A DNA stretch of 10,120 nucleotides, taken from positions 1 to 10,120 of the forward strand of contig SLRI01000598.1 in NCBI GenBank assembly GCA_007131045.1. Direction: 5' to 3'. How positions within the stretch are numbered: the first letter of the stretch is position 1; the number at the start of each line of letters is the position of its first letter. The translations under genes and the position numbers were made by a program. Below the pieces are notes generated by a model. That model had not been told where the DNA came from and did not search any database. It was given only the letters and a program-made list of their open reading frames with translations. Positions 1-7,208 of this stretch are shown here, piece after piece. The DNA is from Rhodospirillales bacterium. GTDB lineage: Bacteria > Pseudomonadota > Alphaproteobacteria > Geminicoccales > Geminicoccaceae.

Positions 1-728
1 CCGGCACCTGGTATATCGACATCCGCCGCGACGAGCCGCGTCCGACGGCCAAGCTCGAGGCGAGCCCGATGGCCGCGATGGCCGATATCGGCCTCGACGA
101 GACCGCCTTCGACGTCGTCTACCGCCTGGCCGAACCCCAGACGCTGGCCGCCGACGGCAGCCGGCACCAGGTCCGCATCGCTTCGGAGTCACTGCCGGCC
201 GAGCTCGTCTGGCGCAGTGTGCCGGCCGTGGACAGCCGCGCCTATCTCACCGCAGCCTTCACCTATCCTGGCGCCGCCCCGCTGCTCCCGGGCCCGGTCT
301 TTCTCTATCGCGACGACCAGCCGATCGGCCAGACCCACGGCCAGGGACTGCAGCCCGGCGAAGCGCTGGAGCTCGGCTTCGGCGCCGATCCCGCCGTCGC
401 CATCGAGCGGCGTCTGGTGACCGATCAACGAGCGCAGTCCGGTCTCGACGGCACCACCCGGCGACACGTTCGCCGCTATGCGGTCGACGTGACCAACCGC
501 CGCAGCCAGCCGGTCGAGTTGGAGATCGTCGACAACCTGCCGGTCTCGCGGGACAGCCGCATCACGGTCCAATTGCTCCCCGACACCACGCCGCCCACCA
601 CGACCGAGCACGACGGCGACAGTGGCGTGCTCGCCTGGCGCCTCGACCTGCCGCCAGGGGCCGCCGCGAGCGTCGGCTTCGCCTACACCATCCGCCACCC
701 GGCCGACCTCGACGTCACCGGCTTCTAG
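1..728 (+). CDS. DUF4139 domain protein, MuiA-like (5' partial)
   Basis: The reading frame is open from base 3, so the gene starts left of the window; 241 C-terminal residues are visible. They match the pattern of the DUF4139 domain of mucoidy-inhibitor MuiA-like proteins: a segment ending RVASxxL-type residues before VWRSVPAVDSRAYLTA, then a PLLPGPVFLYRDDQPIGQT stretch (leave-the-strand beta hairpins with the conserved LLPG and R-D), then DVTNRR, the DNLPVSRDSRI element, a WRLDLPPG turn and a final FAYTIRHP strand. Full-length family members usually carry DUF4140 and a coiled coil upstream, which cannot be checked here. The biochemical function of the family is unknown; it is predicted to be beta-rich and probably exported. 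The first in-frame ATG (69) is inside the domain and is not the start. It is 121 bp from the next gene, on the same strand, and is probably not part of that operon. Confidence 0.8.
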   Translation, partial: GTWYIDIRRDEPRPTAKLEASPMAAMADIGLDETAFDVVYRLAEPQTLAADGSRHQVRIASESLPAELVWRSVPAVDSRAYLTAAFTYPGAAPLLPGPVFLYRDDQPIGQTHGQGLQPGEALELGFGADPAVAIERRLVTDQRAQSGLDGTTRRHVRRYAVDVTNRRSQPVELEIVDNLPVSRDSRITVQLLPDTTPPTTTEHDGDSGVLAWRLDLPPGAAASVGFAYTIRHPADLDVTGF

Positions 729-750
729 CGTTCGGCGCAGCGCCGTGCCG

Positions 751-766
751 TTAGGCGAATATTAAC
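751..766 (+). promoter_or_regulatory. CtrA-like site upstream of the exopolysaccharide operon
   Basis: The gap 729-849 holds an AT-rich island (about 750-785) in otherwise GC-rich DNA. It contains TTAG (751-754), seven bases, then TTAACC (762-767). The CtrA consensus of Alphaproteobacteria is TTAA-N7-TTAA(C), so seven of the eight core bases match with exact spacing. This suggests cell-cycle or motility-linked control of the operon starting at 850. It is a single imperfect site in an AT-rich patch, so chance is a serious alternative. No clear sigma-70 -35/-10 pair was recognised here. Confidence 0.3.
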
Positions 767-824
767 CCTAATGCCCTTTAATCCGCCGCCATGAACCCTG
801 GTCGGGCGCGGCAGTGACGCGTTT

Positions 825-846
825 GACCGCCTAGCCGGTCGGAGGT
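825..846 (+). promoter_or_regulatory. Small hairpin abutting the Shine-Dalgarno of the response regulator
   Basis: GACCG (825-829) and CGGTC (836-840) form a perfect 5-bp stem with a 6-nt loop. It ends directly before GGAGGT (841-846), a near-complete Shine-Dalgarno. Only three bases (CCC) separate it from the ATG at 850, which is shorter than usual. The ribosome site supports the start at 850. The hairpin could affect translation, but a stem this short in GC-rich DNA may be chance. Confidence 0.4.
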
Positions 847-849
847 CCC

Positions 850-1218
850 ATGGCGCGTGTTCTGGTCGTCGACGACGACGAGCTCTTGGTCGAGCTCGTC
901 ACCTTTACCCTCGAAAGCCACGGTCACGAAGTCCTCACCGCCGAGGACGGCAGCGAGGCGCTCGCGATCGCCAGCCGCGAGGCGCCCGACGTCGTCATCC
1001 TCGACGGCATGATGCCCGGGGCCGACGGACTCGACGTGCTTCGCCAGCTCCGCCGCGAGGCCGGAATGACACTGCCGGTGATCATGCTGAGCGCGCGCAA
1101 GCAAGAGCGCGACGTGGTCGGCGGCCTCGCCGAGGGCGCCAACGACTATCTTGTCAAACCCTTCATGCCGGAGGAGTTGGCGGTACGCATCCAAAAGGTC
1201 CTGCGTGTACCGGCATGA
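850..1218 (+). CDS. Single-domain response regulator (CheY-like receiver)
   Basis: This 122-residue protein consists of one receiver domain and no output domain. All phosphotransfer residues are visible: acidic cluster D8-D9-D10, phosphoacceptor D52 in VVILDGMMPG, switch S81 in IMLSAR, and the K103-P104 pair in YLVKPF. Its length is that of an isolated receiver. It begins four genes on the + strand with touching or overlapping ends; its TGA (1216-1218) overlaps the next ATG (1215) as ATGA, implying translational coupling. No histidine kinase is in the window, so the phosphodonor is elsewhere. The context suggests that it controls the polysaccharide machinery by protein contact rather than by binding DNA; that is inference. 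The receiver identification itself is very secure. Confidence 0.93.
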   Translation: MARVLVVDDDELLVELVTFTLESHGHEVLTAEDGSEALAIASREAPDVVILDGMMPGADGLDVLRQLRREAGMTLPVIMLSARKQERDVVGGLAEGANDYLVKPFMPEELAVRIQKVLRVPA

Positions 1219-2633
1219 TGACCCGTCATGCCGGTGATCGAGTGGGGCGCCATCGCGATCGTCGAGTGGCGGACGCGCTGACGTCAGCAGCCCTGGCGAC
1301 GCTGCTCGGCACAGCCCTCCTCCTCACCATCATTCTGGCACCCCCTGCGGCAGCGGCCGGCGGCGACGCGAGCCTCGAGCGGCTGCTGGAGCTGCGCGCC
1401 GAGAACCGCTTCGAGCCTGCTCTCGGCATGGCGGAAACTCTGCTCGAGACCGCCCCGGACAATGTCGATCTCCTGTTGATCAAGGGCCAGCTCCAGAGTT
1501 TTTTGGGCGATCACGAGGCGGCGCTCGAGACCCTCGGGGCAGCGGCCGAGCTCGCCCCGGATTATCTCGACATCCGACTGATGCAGGGACGCGTCCAACT
1601 GTTCGCCGGCGCACCAGAGAGGGCCTTCGCCACCCTCGCCCCGGTCGTCCCGCCCGAGCTCGCGCGCGCCGACGCCCAGCTCCTGCTCGGCCGGGTGGCC
1701 CTGGTCGCGGGCGAGCTCGACACCGCGGAGCGCGCCTTCGCCCGCGCCGCCGAGCTCAGCCCCGACGACGGTGATGCCTGGGTCGGCCTCGGAGACACGG
1801 CGCTCGAGACCGGCAGTGTCAGCCGTGCCCAGCTCAATTTCGAGCGCGCCCTCGAGGTGCCCGATACCGCACCCGTCGCCCGGCAGCGGCTCGACGCGCT
1901 GGCCGCAGCCGAACGGCGCTTCGAGCTCACCACCGACTTCTCCTTCAGCCGCTTCAACAACGATCTCGACAACTGGCACGAGGGTAGCTCGGCGCTCGCT
2001 TGGCGGATCGACGACAGCCGCCAGCTCACGACGGGCGTCGGGATCGCCAATCGCTTCGATCTCACCGACGCGCAGGTCGGCCTCGGCTGGAACGCCCGGA
2101 TCGACGACGAGAGCGGCTACCTGCTCGGTGCCGCCGTCGCTCCCGGCGCCGATTTCCTGCCGACTTGGCTGCTCCGCGCCGGCTACGACCGCAAGCTCTA
2201 TGACCTCGGCGGTTCCGAGATTGGCCTCGGGCTCGACCTGGGTGCCGGCATCGGCTTCGTCGAGGGCTCGCTCGCCCAGTACGACGACGGGCTGGTCCAG
2301 GGCTTCGAGGCCGGCATCGTCCAATACGCCCTCGAGGGCCGGACCTGGCTCACCGCCAAGGCCGGCGGCAGCTTCGGCACCAGCGGCGGTTTCGACCCGA
2401 GCTTGGGTCTCCGCCTCGATCACCAGGCGACCGCCGACACGCGCTTCTTCGCCGGCTTCGGCCAGGCCTTCGACAACAGCGGCCAGGGCACCGGCACCAC
2501 CCGGAGTTATTTCGGCGGCGTCGATCACATGCTCACCGACACAGTCGGCCTGATCGCCACCCTGGCGCTGGAGGACCGCGACAACGGCGTGCAACGAACG
2601 ACTTTCACGCTCGGCATGCGGGTGCGATTCTGA
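1215..2633 (+). CDS. TPR protein with C-terminal outer-membrane beta-barrel (PgaA/YaiO-like), putative polysaccharide exporter
   Basis: 472 residues. A basic N-terminus (1-21) is followed by a hydrophobic stretch (about 22-42) and an Ala-rich site near 46-48, which reads as a signal peptide. The n-region is long, so a GTG start at 1266 is an alternative. Residues about 52-217 form roughly five TPR units; the clearest are 153-185 (LLGRVALVAGELDTAERAF) and 186-217 (WVGLGDTALETGSVSRAQL). From about 236 to the end there are alternating polar/apolar strands with Gly and aromatic residues, ending in MRVRF; a C-terminal Phe is typical of the signal recognised by the BAM outer-membrane assembly machinery. 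The TPR-then-barrel plan is that of PgaA, BcsC and related exporters, and the barrel resembles the YaiO type. It overlaps the receiver gene by 4 nt and lies 1 nt before the HEAT gene. The likely role is to carry the glycosyltransferase product across the periplasm and outer membrane. The substrate is unknown. Confidence 0.8.
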   Translation: MMTRHAGDRVGRHRDRRVADALTSAALATLLGTALLLTIILAPPAAAAGGDASLERLLELRAENRFEPALGMAETLLETAPDNVDLLLIKGQLQSFLGDHEAALETLGAAAELAPDYLDIRLMQGRVQLFAGAPERAFATLAPVVPPELARADAQLLLGRVALVAGELDTAERAFARAAELSPDDGDAWVGLGDTALETGSVSRAQLNFERALEVPDTAPVARQRLDALAAAERRFELTTDFSFSRFNNDLDNWHEGSSALAWRIDDSRQLTTGVGIANRFDLTDAQVGLGWNARIDDESGYLLGAAVAPGADFLPTWLLRAGYDRKLYDLGGSEIGLGLDLGAGIGFVEGSLAQYDDGLVQGFEAGIVQYALEGRTWLTAKAGGSFGTSGGFDPSLGLRLDHQATADTRFFAGFGQAFDNSGQGTGTTRSYFGGVDHMLTDTVGLIATLALEDRDNGVQRTTFTLGMRVRF

Positions 2634-2634
2634 G

Positions 2635-3627
2635 ATGTTCGGCCTCGCCTCCTTCGATCTGGTCATGCGGCTGATCTGGCAGACGACCCTGGCGCTGGTG
2701 GCCATCGGTCTCGTGCTCATGAGCGGCCTCGTCCTGCGCCGTCTTCTCGAGGAATGGTGGGACGCCCGCCACCGCCCGGCCCGCGAAGCCTTGCGCAAAT
2801 CGTTGCTGTTGAGCCTCAACCAGTCGGCTGCAGCACCGCCGGCCGTCCCCCGCGGCCTGCCGGTCGCCGAGACCGCCCGGCTCGTCGACGAGCTCGCCCA
2901 GATCGTCCGCGGCGATGCGCGCACCCGGCTCGCCGCCTTCGCCGTTGAGGCCGGCATCGAGCGGCACTGGCTGCAGCGGCTGCGCTCGCGGCTGACCGCT
3001 TATCGCTTCGATGCCGCCCGCTGCCTCGCCCTGCTCGATACCGAGCGAAGTCGGGCGGCGCTCGCCGCCTGTCTCGAGCAGGGGCCACCGCGGCTGAAGC
3101 TCGCCGCCGCCGAGGCGCTGGCCCAGGATGCCGTGCAGGCTGCGGCACTCGCCGCCCGCTTCGCCGCCGAACCGGCCGCGCACGGCCGGCATGCCAACCG
3201 CTTCTGGCATCGCATCGCCACGGTGGCCCCGGACGCCCTGGTCGGGTGGCTCGAGGACCCGAACCTGCCCACCGCCCTCGCCATCCGCCTCGTCGAGGCG
3301 CTGGGCGATGCCGGCCACAGCGCTGCCGCCAACCGGATCGAGGCGCTCGTCGGCTTTCACGGCGACGAGCTGGATCGTGCGGCGCTCGCCGCCCTCGATC
3401 GCCTGAAGCATCCGCTGGTAATGCGCGCCGCCCGCTCCCTCGCGACAGCAAAAGAACCCGACAGCAGGCGGGCGGCACTGGCGGTGCTGGCCCGGCGCGC
3501 CCGCCCCCGAGACATCGAAATCGTCCAGGCCTTGGCCGGGGACCCGATCAGCGATATCGGCGAGGCTGCCAGCGCCATTCTCGCCCGCCTAGCGCCTCGG
3601 GCCGCCCCTGGAGTCGAGCCCGCATGA
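2635..3627 (+). CDS. Membrane-anchored HEAT-repeat protein
   Basis: 330 residues. One strong transmembrane helix lies at about 11-35 (rich in Leu, Val and Ile), followed by a basic/aromatic stretch RRLLEEWWDARHR, so residues after about 36 are probably cytoplasmic. Residues about 75-320 are an Ala/Leu/Arg-rich helical array with helix pairs such as LKLAAAEALAQDAVQAAALAA, AIRLVEALGDAGHSAAANRI and RRAALAVLARRARPRDIEI, the look of HEAT-like repeats. No catalytic motif is visible. HEAT arrays usually bind proteins, so an inner-membrane scaffold linking the receiver and the glycosyltransferase is a reasonable guess, not shown by sequence. The ATG is 1 nt after the upstream TGA, and its own TGA overlaps the next ATG (3624-3627, ATGA). 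HEAT assignment by eye is moderately secure; the topology is an inference. Confidence 0.72.
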   Translation: MFGLASFDLVMRLIWQTTLALVAIGLVLMSGLVLRRLLEEWWDARHRPAREALRKSLLLSLNQSAAAPPAVPRGLPVAETARLVDELAQIVRGDARTRLAAFAVEAGIERHWLQRLRSRLTAYRFDAARCLALLDTERSRAALAACLEQGPPRLKLAAAEALAQDAVQAAALAARFAAEPAAHGRHANRFWHRIATVAPDALVGWLEDPNLPTALAIRLVEALGDAGHSAAANRIEALVGFHGDELDRAALAALDRLKHPLVMRAARSLATAKEPDSRRAALAVLARRARPRDIEIVQALAGDPISDIGEAASAILARLAPRAAPGVEPA

Positions 3628-5042
3628 TCGCCGAGCCCGCGTTTTTCGATTTCATCGCCTATACGATCGCGATCCTGGTCATCCTCGTCAGCATGACGCA
3701 GAATCTTCTCTATCTCGTCCTGCTGCTGATCGCGGTGGGCGTCATGGCCGGCCGGCCACAGGTGAGGCAGAGCCGGGCCTTGTGGAACGGCGCGGTCGAT
3801 GCGGCCCCACCGGTCAGCGTCATCGTCCCGGCCTTCAACGAGGCTCCCACCATCGCCGACAGCCTCCGCTCGCTGTTGGCGCTGGAATACCCGGACTTCC
3901 GCGTCGTCGTGGTCAATGACGGCTCGACCGACACGACGCTCGAGGTCCTGATCGACGCCTTCGCGCTCGAGCCCGCGGAGATCGACCGCCGCTCGCCCCT
4001 CGCCCACGCCCCGCTGCGCGGCCTCTACCGCTCGTCACGCCACGCCAACCTCGTTCTCGTCGACAAGGAGAACAGCGGCAAGGCCGATGCTCTGAATGCC
4101 GGGCTCGGCCAGGTCACGACCGAGCTCTTCTGCGCGGTCGACGCCGACAGCCTGCTCGAGGCCGACGGCCTGTTGCGCGTGGTCCAGCCCTTCATCGAGG
4201 ATCCCGAGCGGGTTGTGGCCGTGGGCGGCACGGTCCGGGTCGCCAACGGCTGCGGCGTGCGCGCCGGGCGCGTGCGCAGCGTGGCCCTGCCCAAAAAGCT
4301 CCTGCCGATGCTGCAGACCGTGGAATATCTGCGTGCCTTCATGATGGCGCGGCTGGCCTGGGGCCGGCTCGGCTGCCTGATGATCGTCTCGGGCGCTTTC
4401 GGCCTCTTTCGCCGCGACGTCGTGATCGAGCTCGGCGGCTACAGCACCAAGACGGTTGGCGAGGACCTCGAGCTCGTCATCCGCCTGCATCGTCACGCCC
4501 GCGAGGCCGGCCGCGACTACCGCATCGACTTCGTGCCCGAGCCCGTCTGCTGGACCCAGGTGCCGGAGACACTGGGCGTCCTGGCGCGGCAGCGGCAGCG
4601 CTGGCAACGCGGCGCGCTCGAGAGCTTCTTCACCCACAAGGACATGCTGGTGAAGCGCCGCTACGGCCGGGCCGGTCGACTCGGCCTCGGCCATATCCTG
4701 CTGCTCGACGTGGTCACCCCGATCATCGAGGTGATCGGCTATATCCTGTTGCCCTTCTTCTGGATGGCCGGGACCATCAACACCGAGTTCTTCCTGGCCT
4801 ATCTCGCGATGACCTTCGCCTTCGGCGTCTTCATCTCGGTGGCGTCGCTGATCCTCGAGGAATTCGAGCGTCGCCGGGTACCCCGGGCGGTCGACCTCGT
4901 GCGGCTGACCGTGGCTGCCGTCGTCGAGAATTTCGGCTACCGCCAGCTCGCCAATCTCTGGCGGATCCAGGGGCACTGGCACTACTGGCGGGGTGCGGCG
5001 CACTGGGGCAAGCAGAGCCGAACCGAGTTCGCCGCCGCCTGA
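3624..5042 (+). CDS. Processive family-2 glycosyltransferase (PgaC/hyaluronan-synthase-like)
   Basis: 472 residues from the ATG at 3624, which overlaps the HEAT stop. The frame stays open upstream to 3246, but that part lies inside the HEAT gene and is not protein-like, so 3624 is preferred. Hydrophobic N-terminus at about 8-42; GT-A domain from VSVIVPAFNE (64-73). The four motifs of processive beta-glycan synthases are present: D99 (VVVVNDGSTD), DAD 173-175, D281 in GED, and Q323-R-Q-R-W327. NSGKADALNAGL (150-161) is the acceptor-side signature. Between D99 and this motif is a longer loop ending GLYRSSRHANLVLVDKEN, a subfamily trait. Membrane helices follow at about 355-382 and 388-411. The enzyme should polymerise a nucleotide-sugar and extrude the chain through the inner membrane. 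No PilZ domain is visible, so direct c-di-GMP control as in BcsA is not indicated. The sugar is unknown; GlcNAc-type is a guess by analogy. Confidence 0.9.
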   Translation: MIAEPAFFDFIAYTIAILVILVSMTQNLLYLVLLLIAVGVMAGRPQVRQSRALWNGAVDAAPPVSVIVPAFNEAPTIADSLRSLLALEYPDFRVVVVNDGSTDTTLEVLIDAFALEPAEIDRRSPLAHAPLRGLYRSSRHANLVLVDKENSGKADALNAGLGQVTTELFCAVDADSLLEADGLLRVVQPFIEDPERVVAVGGTVRVANGCGVRAGRVRSVALPKKLLPMLQTVEYLRAFMMARLAWGRLGCLMIVSGAFGLFRRDVVIELGGYSTKTVGEDLELVIRLHRHAREAGRDYRIDFVPEPVCWTQVPETLGVLARQRQRWQRGALESFFTHKDMLVKRRYGRAGRLGLGHILLLDVVTPIIEVIGYILLPFFWMAGTINTEFFLAYLAMTFAFGVFISVASLILEEFERRRVPRAVDLVRLTVAAVVENFGYRQLANLWRIQGHWHYWRGAAHWGKQSRTEFAAA

Positions 5043-5069
5043 GCGGGTCTTTGCCAGCGCCTGGGCCGT

Positions 5070-6215
5070 TCAGGCAGCCGGCGGCACCAGCTCCTTCAGC
5101 TCGACCCAGCGGCGCTCGCGGGCCGAGAGCAGAACGGCGTCGACCGTCGCCTGCACCATCGCCGCCTCGCGGAAGTCCGGGTAGAACGCCGGCCCGCCGG
5201 CGAGGGCTTCGGCGATCGCCTTGACCTCGATCGCCTTGATCTCGTTGAAGCCGAGCTGGTGCCCCGGTGCCGGGCAGAATGGCGCGTAGTCAGGATGGGC
5301 CGGGCCGGCCGGGATCTCGACCCAACCGTCACGCCCGAGCTTGCCGCCGCTGATGAACAGCCGGAGCTCGTTCATCCGCTCCATGTTGAGGCAAACCGAG
5401 CCCTTCGAGCCCGTGAGCTCGAACGCCAGATGCATCTTGCGCCCGGTCCCTACCCATGAGGCTTCCAGCGTGCCGGTGGCACCGTTGGTGAAGCGCACCA
5501 ATGCCCTGGCCTCGTCGTCGACCTCGACCTTTCGACGGGTGCCGTCGGCGGCCTGCCGCTCGGCCACCTTGGTCGAGAGATCGGCCGACAGCGCCTCGAT
5601 ATCGCCCACGACGAAGCGGGCGAGCGAGATGATGTGGCTGCCGAGATCGGCCACCGCCCCGGCACCGCCCTTTGGATCGAGCCGCCAAGTCCAGAGCGCC
5701 GCCGGATCGGTCATGTAGTCCTCGGCATGAATGCCGCGAAACCCCCAGACCTCGCCGATCTCGCCACTCTCCACGAGCTCCCGCGCGATGCGGGTCAAGG
5801 GATTCTTGAGATAGTTGAAGCCCACGAAGGTGGGCACGCCCGCCGCCTCCGCCGCATCGGCCAAGCGAAAGGCGGTCGCTGCATCAGGGGCCAGCGGCTT
5901 CTCGCAATAGACGGGCTTGCTCGCCGCGATCGCCGCCATCGCCATCGGCTCGTGCAGCGTGTTGGGCGTGGTGATGTCGACGAGATCGACCTCGGGATCG
6001 GCCACCAGTGCCCGCCAATCACCGGTGGTGCGAGCGATGCCGAGCGCCAGGCCGGCCCGCGATGCCGCAGCAGCATCGACGTCGGCGAGGAGTTCCAGCA
6101 CCAACGGCCGCGCCAGGCCGAAGACGGCGGCTGCCGTGCGGATCGCGATCGCATGGCTGCGCCCCATGAAGCCGCTGCCGATCAGCCCGACCCGAATGGG
6201 CGCACCGCCGCTCAT
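5070..6215 (-). CDS. Gfo/Idh/MocA family NAD(P)-dependent oxidoreductase
   Basis: 381 residues, the usual family length. An N-terminal Rossmann fold carries G13-S-G-F-M-G18. DITTPNTLHEPMA (80-92) leads to the family signature E105-K106-P107, whose Lys is catalytic in studied members. GAVADLGSHIISLARF contains D190 and H194, the D-x3-H pair of the active site. The C-terminal half is the alpha/beta substrate domain. Members oxidise or reduce sugars, inositols and sugar acids; the substrate cannot be read from sequence. The ATG at 6215 overlaps the stop of the upstream dehydrogenase (6212-6215, ATGA), so it is the last gene of a three-gene operon. It converges with the glycosyltransferase gene with 27 bp between the stops. 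Confidence 0.92.
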   Translation of the reverse strand: MSGGAPIRVGLIGSGFMGRSHAIAIRTAAAVFGLARPLVLELLADVDAAAASRAGLALGIARTTGDWRALVADPEVDLVDITTPNTLHEPMAMAAIAASKPVYCEKPLAPDAATAFRLADAAEAAGVPTFVGFNYLKNPLTRIARELVESGEIGEVWGFRGIHAEDYMTDPAALWTWRLDPKGGAGAVADLGSHIISLARFVVGDIEALSADLSTKVAERQAADGTRRKVEVDDEARALVRFTNGATGTLEASWVGTGRKMHLAFELTGSKGSVCLNMERMNELRLFISGGKLGRDGWVEIPAGPAHPDYAPFCPAPGHQLGFNEIKAIEVKAIAEALAGGPAFYPDFREAAMVQATVDAVLLSARERRWVELKELVPPAA

Positions 6216-7204
6216 GACGGCTCCCCTGCGACAGAACCGAGGTTGACGATCACGCCGGGATCGAGCTTGCCGTCCAGCACGTCGAGAATGTTCTGCGCCG
6301 CCTCGCTCGCCATGCGCACCATCGATTCGTCCGTCACCCCGGCATTGTGCGGGCTCAACAAGACTTTCTTTTCAGCCAGCAACGGATTGTCGGGATGGGG
6401 CGGCTCATCGGCGAAGACATCGATCCCGGCACCCCGCAGCCGGCCCCGAGCGAGTGCTTCGGCCAGCGCCGCCTCGTCGATCAACCCACCGCGCGCCGTG
6501 TTGACGAGCAGCGCGCCCGGCCGCATCAACGCAAGCCGCCGCGCATCGATGACGTGCCGGGTCGCCGCACCGAGCGGCAGATGGAGACTGATCGCATCCG
6601 CCTCGGCGATCGCGGCGTCGAGAGCCGGGGCCGCCGAGCAGCCGAACTCGGCGAGTGCTGCCGGATCGACGAACGGATCGTGCACGACCACCGCCATGCC
6701 GAATGCCCGAGCCCTGAGCGCCACCTCGCGACCGATCCGGCCGAAACCGACGAGCAGCAGCCGCTTGCCGAAGAGCTCGAAGGCCCTGACCTCGTTCCTG
6801 ATCGCCCAATTGCCGGCTCGGACCGCCGAATCGTGGGGCACGGCAGCCTTGGCGAGCGCCAAAAGCATGGCCAGGGTATGCTCGGCGACGGAGATCCGGT
6901 TGGCGTTGGCGGCGATGGCCAAAGGGATCTGCCGCGCGTTCAACGCCGCGACGTCGACGTTATCGTAGCCGACGCCGTGGCGGGAGACGACCCGGAGATT
7001 CGCCGCCGCCCCGATGACATCGGCGCCGATCGGCGTCGTCCGGACGAGGATGGCGGCCGCGGTGCGCGCGGCCTCCAGAACCGCGGCCGAATCGTCGGCG
7101 TCGACCACCCGAACGTCGAGGCCGGGACGACCCTCGAGGATCGCCATGCCCTCGGCCTTGATCCGGCCGACCACCAGGATCTGGGGCATTGGCTCCGCGG
7201 GCAT
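6212..7204 (-). CDS. D-isomer-specific 2-hydroxyacid dehydrogenase
   Basis: 330 residues. RHGVGYDNVD (75-84) is the substrate-loop motif. The nucleotide-binding site is V152-G-F-G-R-I-G158, followed by an acidic residue at the end of the second strand (D176 in VVVHDPF), which favours NAD over NADP. The catalytic triad is visible: R238 in VNTARGG, E267 in DVFADEPP, H286 in LSPHNAG. The enzyme interconverts a 2-oxo acid and a D-2-hydroxy acid, as in hydroxypyruvate/glyoxylate reductases and phosphoglycerate dehydrogenases. There is no ACT domain, so dedicated serine biosynthesis is unlikely. The ATG at 7204 is 4 nt after the aldolase stop; the ATG at 7189 (residue 6, MPQILVVG) is an equally plausible start. 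It probably reduces a 2-oxo acid or aldehyde-acid related to the aldolase reaction; that link is inferred from the operon. Confidence 0.92.
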   Translation of the reverse strand: MPAEPMPQILVVGRIKAEGMAILEGRPGLDVRVVDADDSAAVLEAARTAAAILVRTTPIGADVIGAAANLRVVSRHGVGYDNVDVAALNARQIPLAIAANANRISVAEHTLAMLLALAKAAVPHDSAVRAGNWAIRNEVRAFELFGKRLLLVGFGRIGREVALRARAFGMAVVVHDPFVDPAALAEFGCSAAPALDAAIAEADAISLHLPLGAATRHVIDARRLALMRPGALLVNTARGGLIDEAALAEALARGRLRGAGIDVFADEPPHPDNPLLAEKKVLLSPHNAGVTDESMVRMASEAAQNILDVLDGKLDPGVIVNLGSVAGEPS

Positions 7205-7208
7205 GCGC

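Noticed and set aside
733..745. CGGCG-CAG-CGCCG hairpin after the DUF4139 gene as a terminator
   Set aside because: Five pairs and no T-tract follow; simple GC-rich inverted repeats of this size are expected by chance.
1284..2957. Long open frame of 557 codons on the - strand opposite the TPR-barrel gene
   Set aside because: Its translation is low-complexity and matches no family, while the + strand has TPR and barrel features and coupled junctions. Long antisense frames are common in GC-rich DNA.
3246..3623. N-terminal extension of the glycosyltransferase (126 extra codons)
   Set aside because: The stretch is Arg/Pro-rich and lies inside the HEAT gene in another frame. Starting at 3624 gives a normal hydrophobic N-terminus and an ATGA overlap.
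5059..5075. GCCTG...CAGGC hairpin between the convergent genes as a terminator
   Set aside because: The stem has only five pairs with a 7-nt loop and no T-tract on either strand, and it overlaps the stop codon of the oxidoreductase gene.
5634..6968. Open frame of 444 codons on the + strand opposite the dehydrogenase genes
   Set aside because: Rich in Arg, Ser and Ala with no domain; both - strand genes here have complete catalytic motifs.
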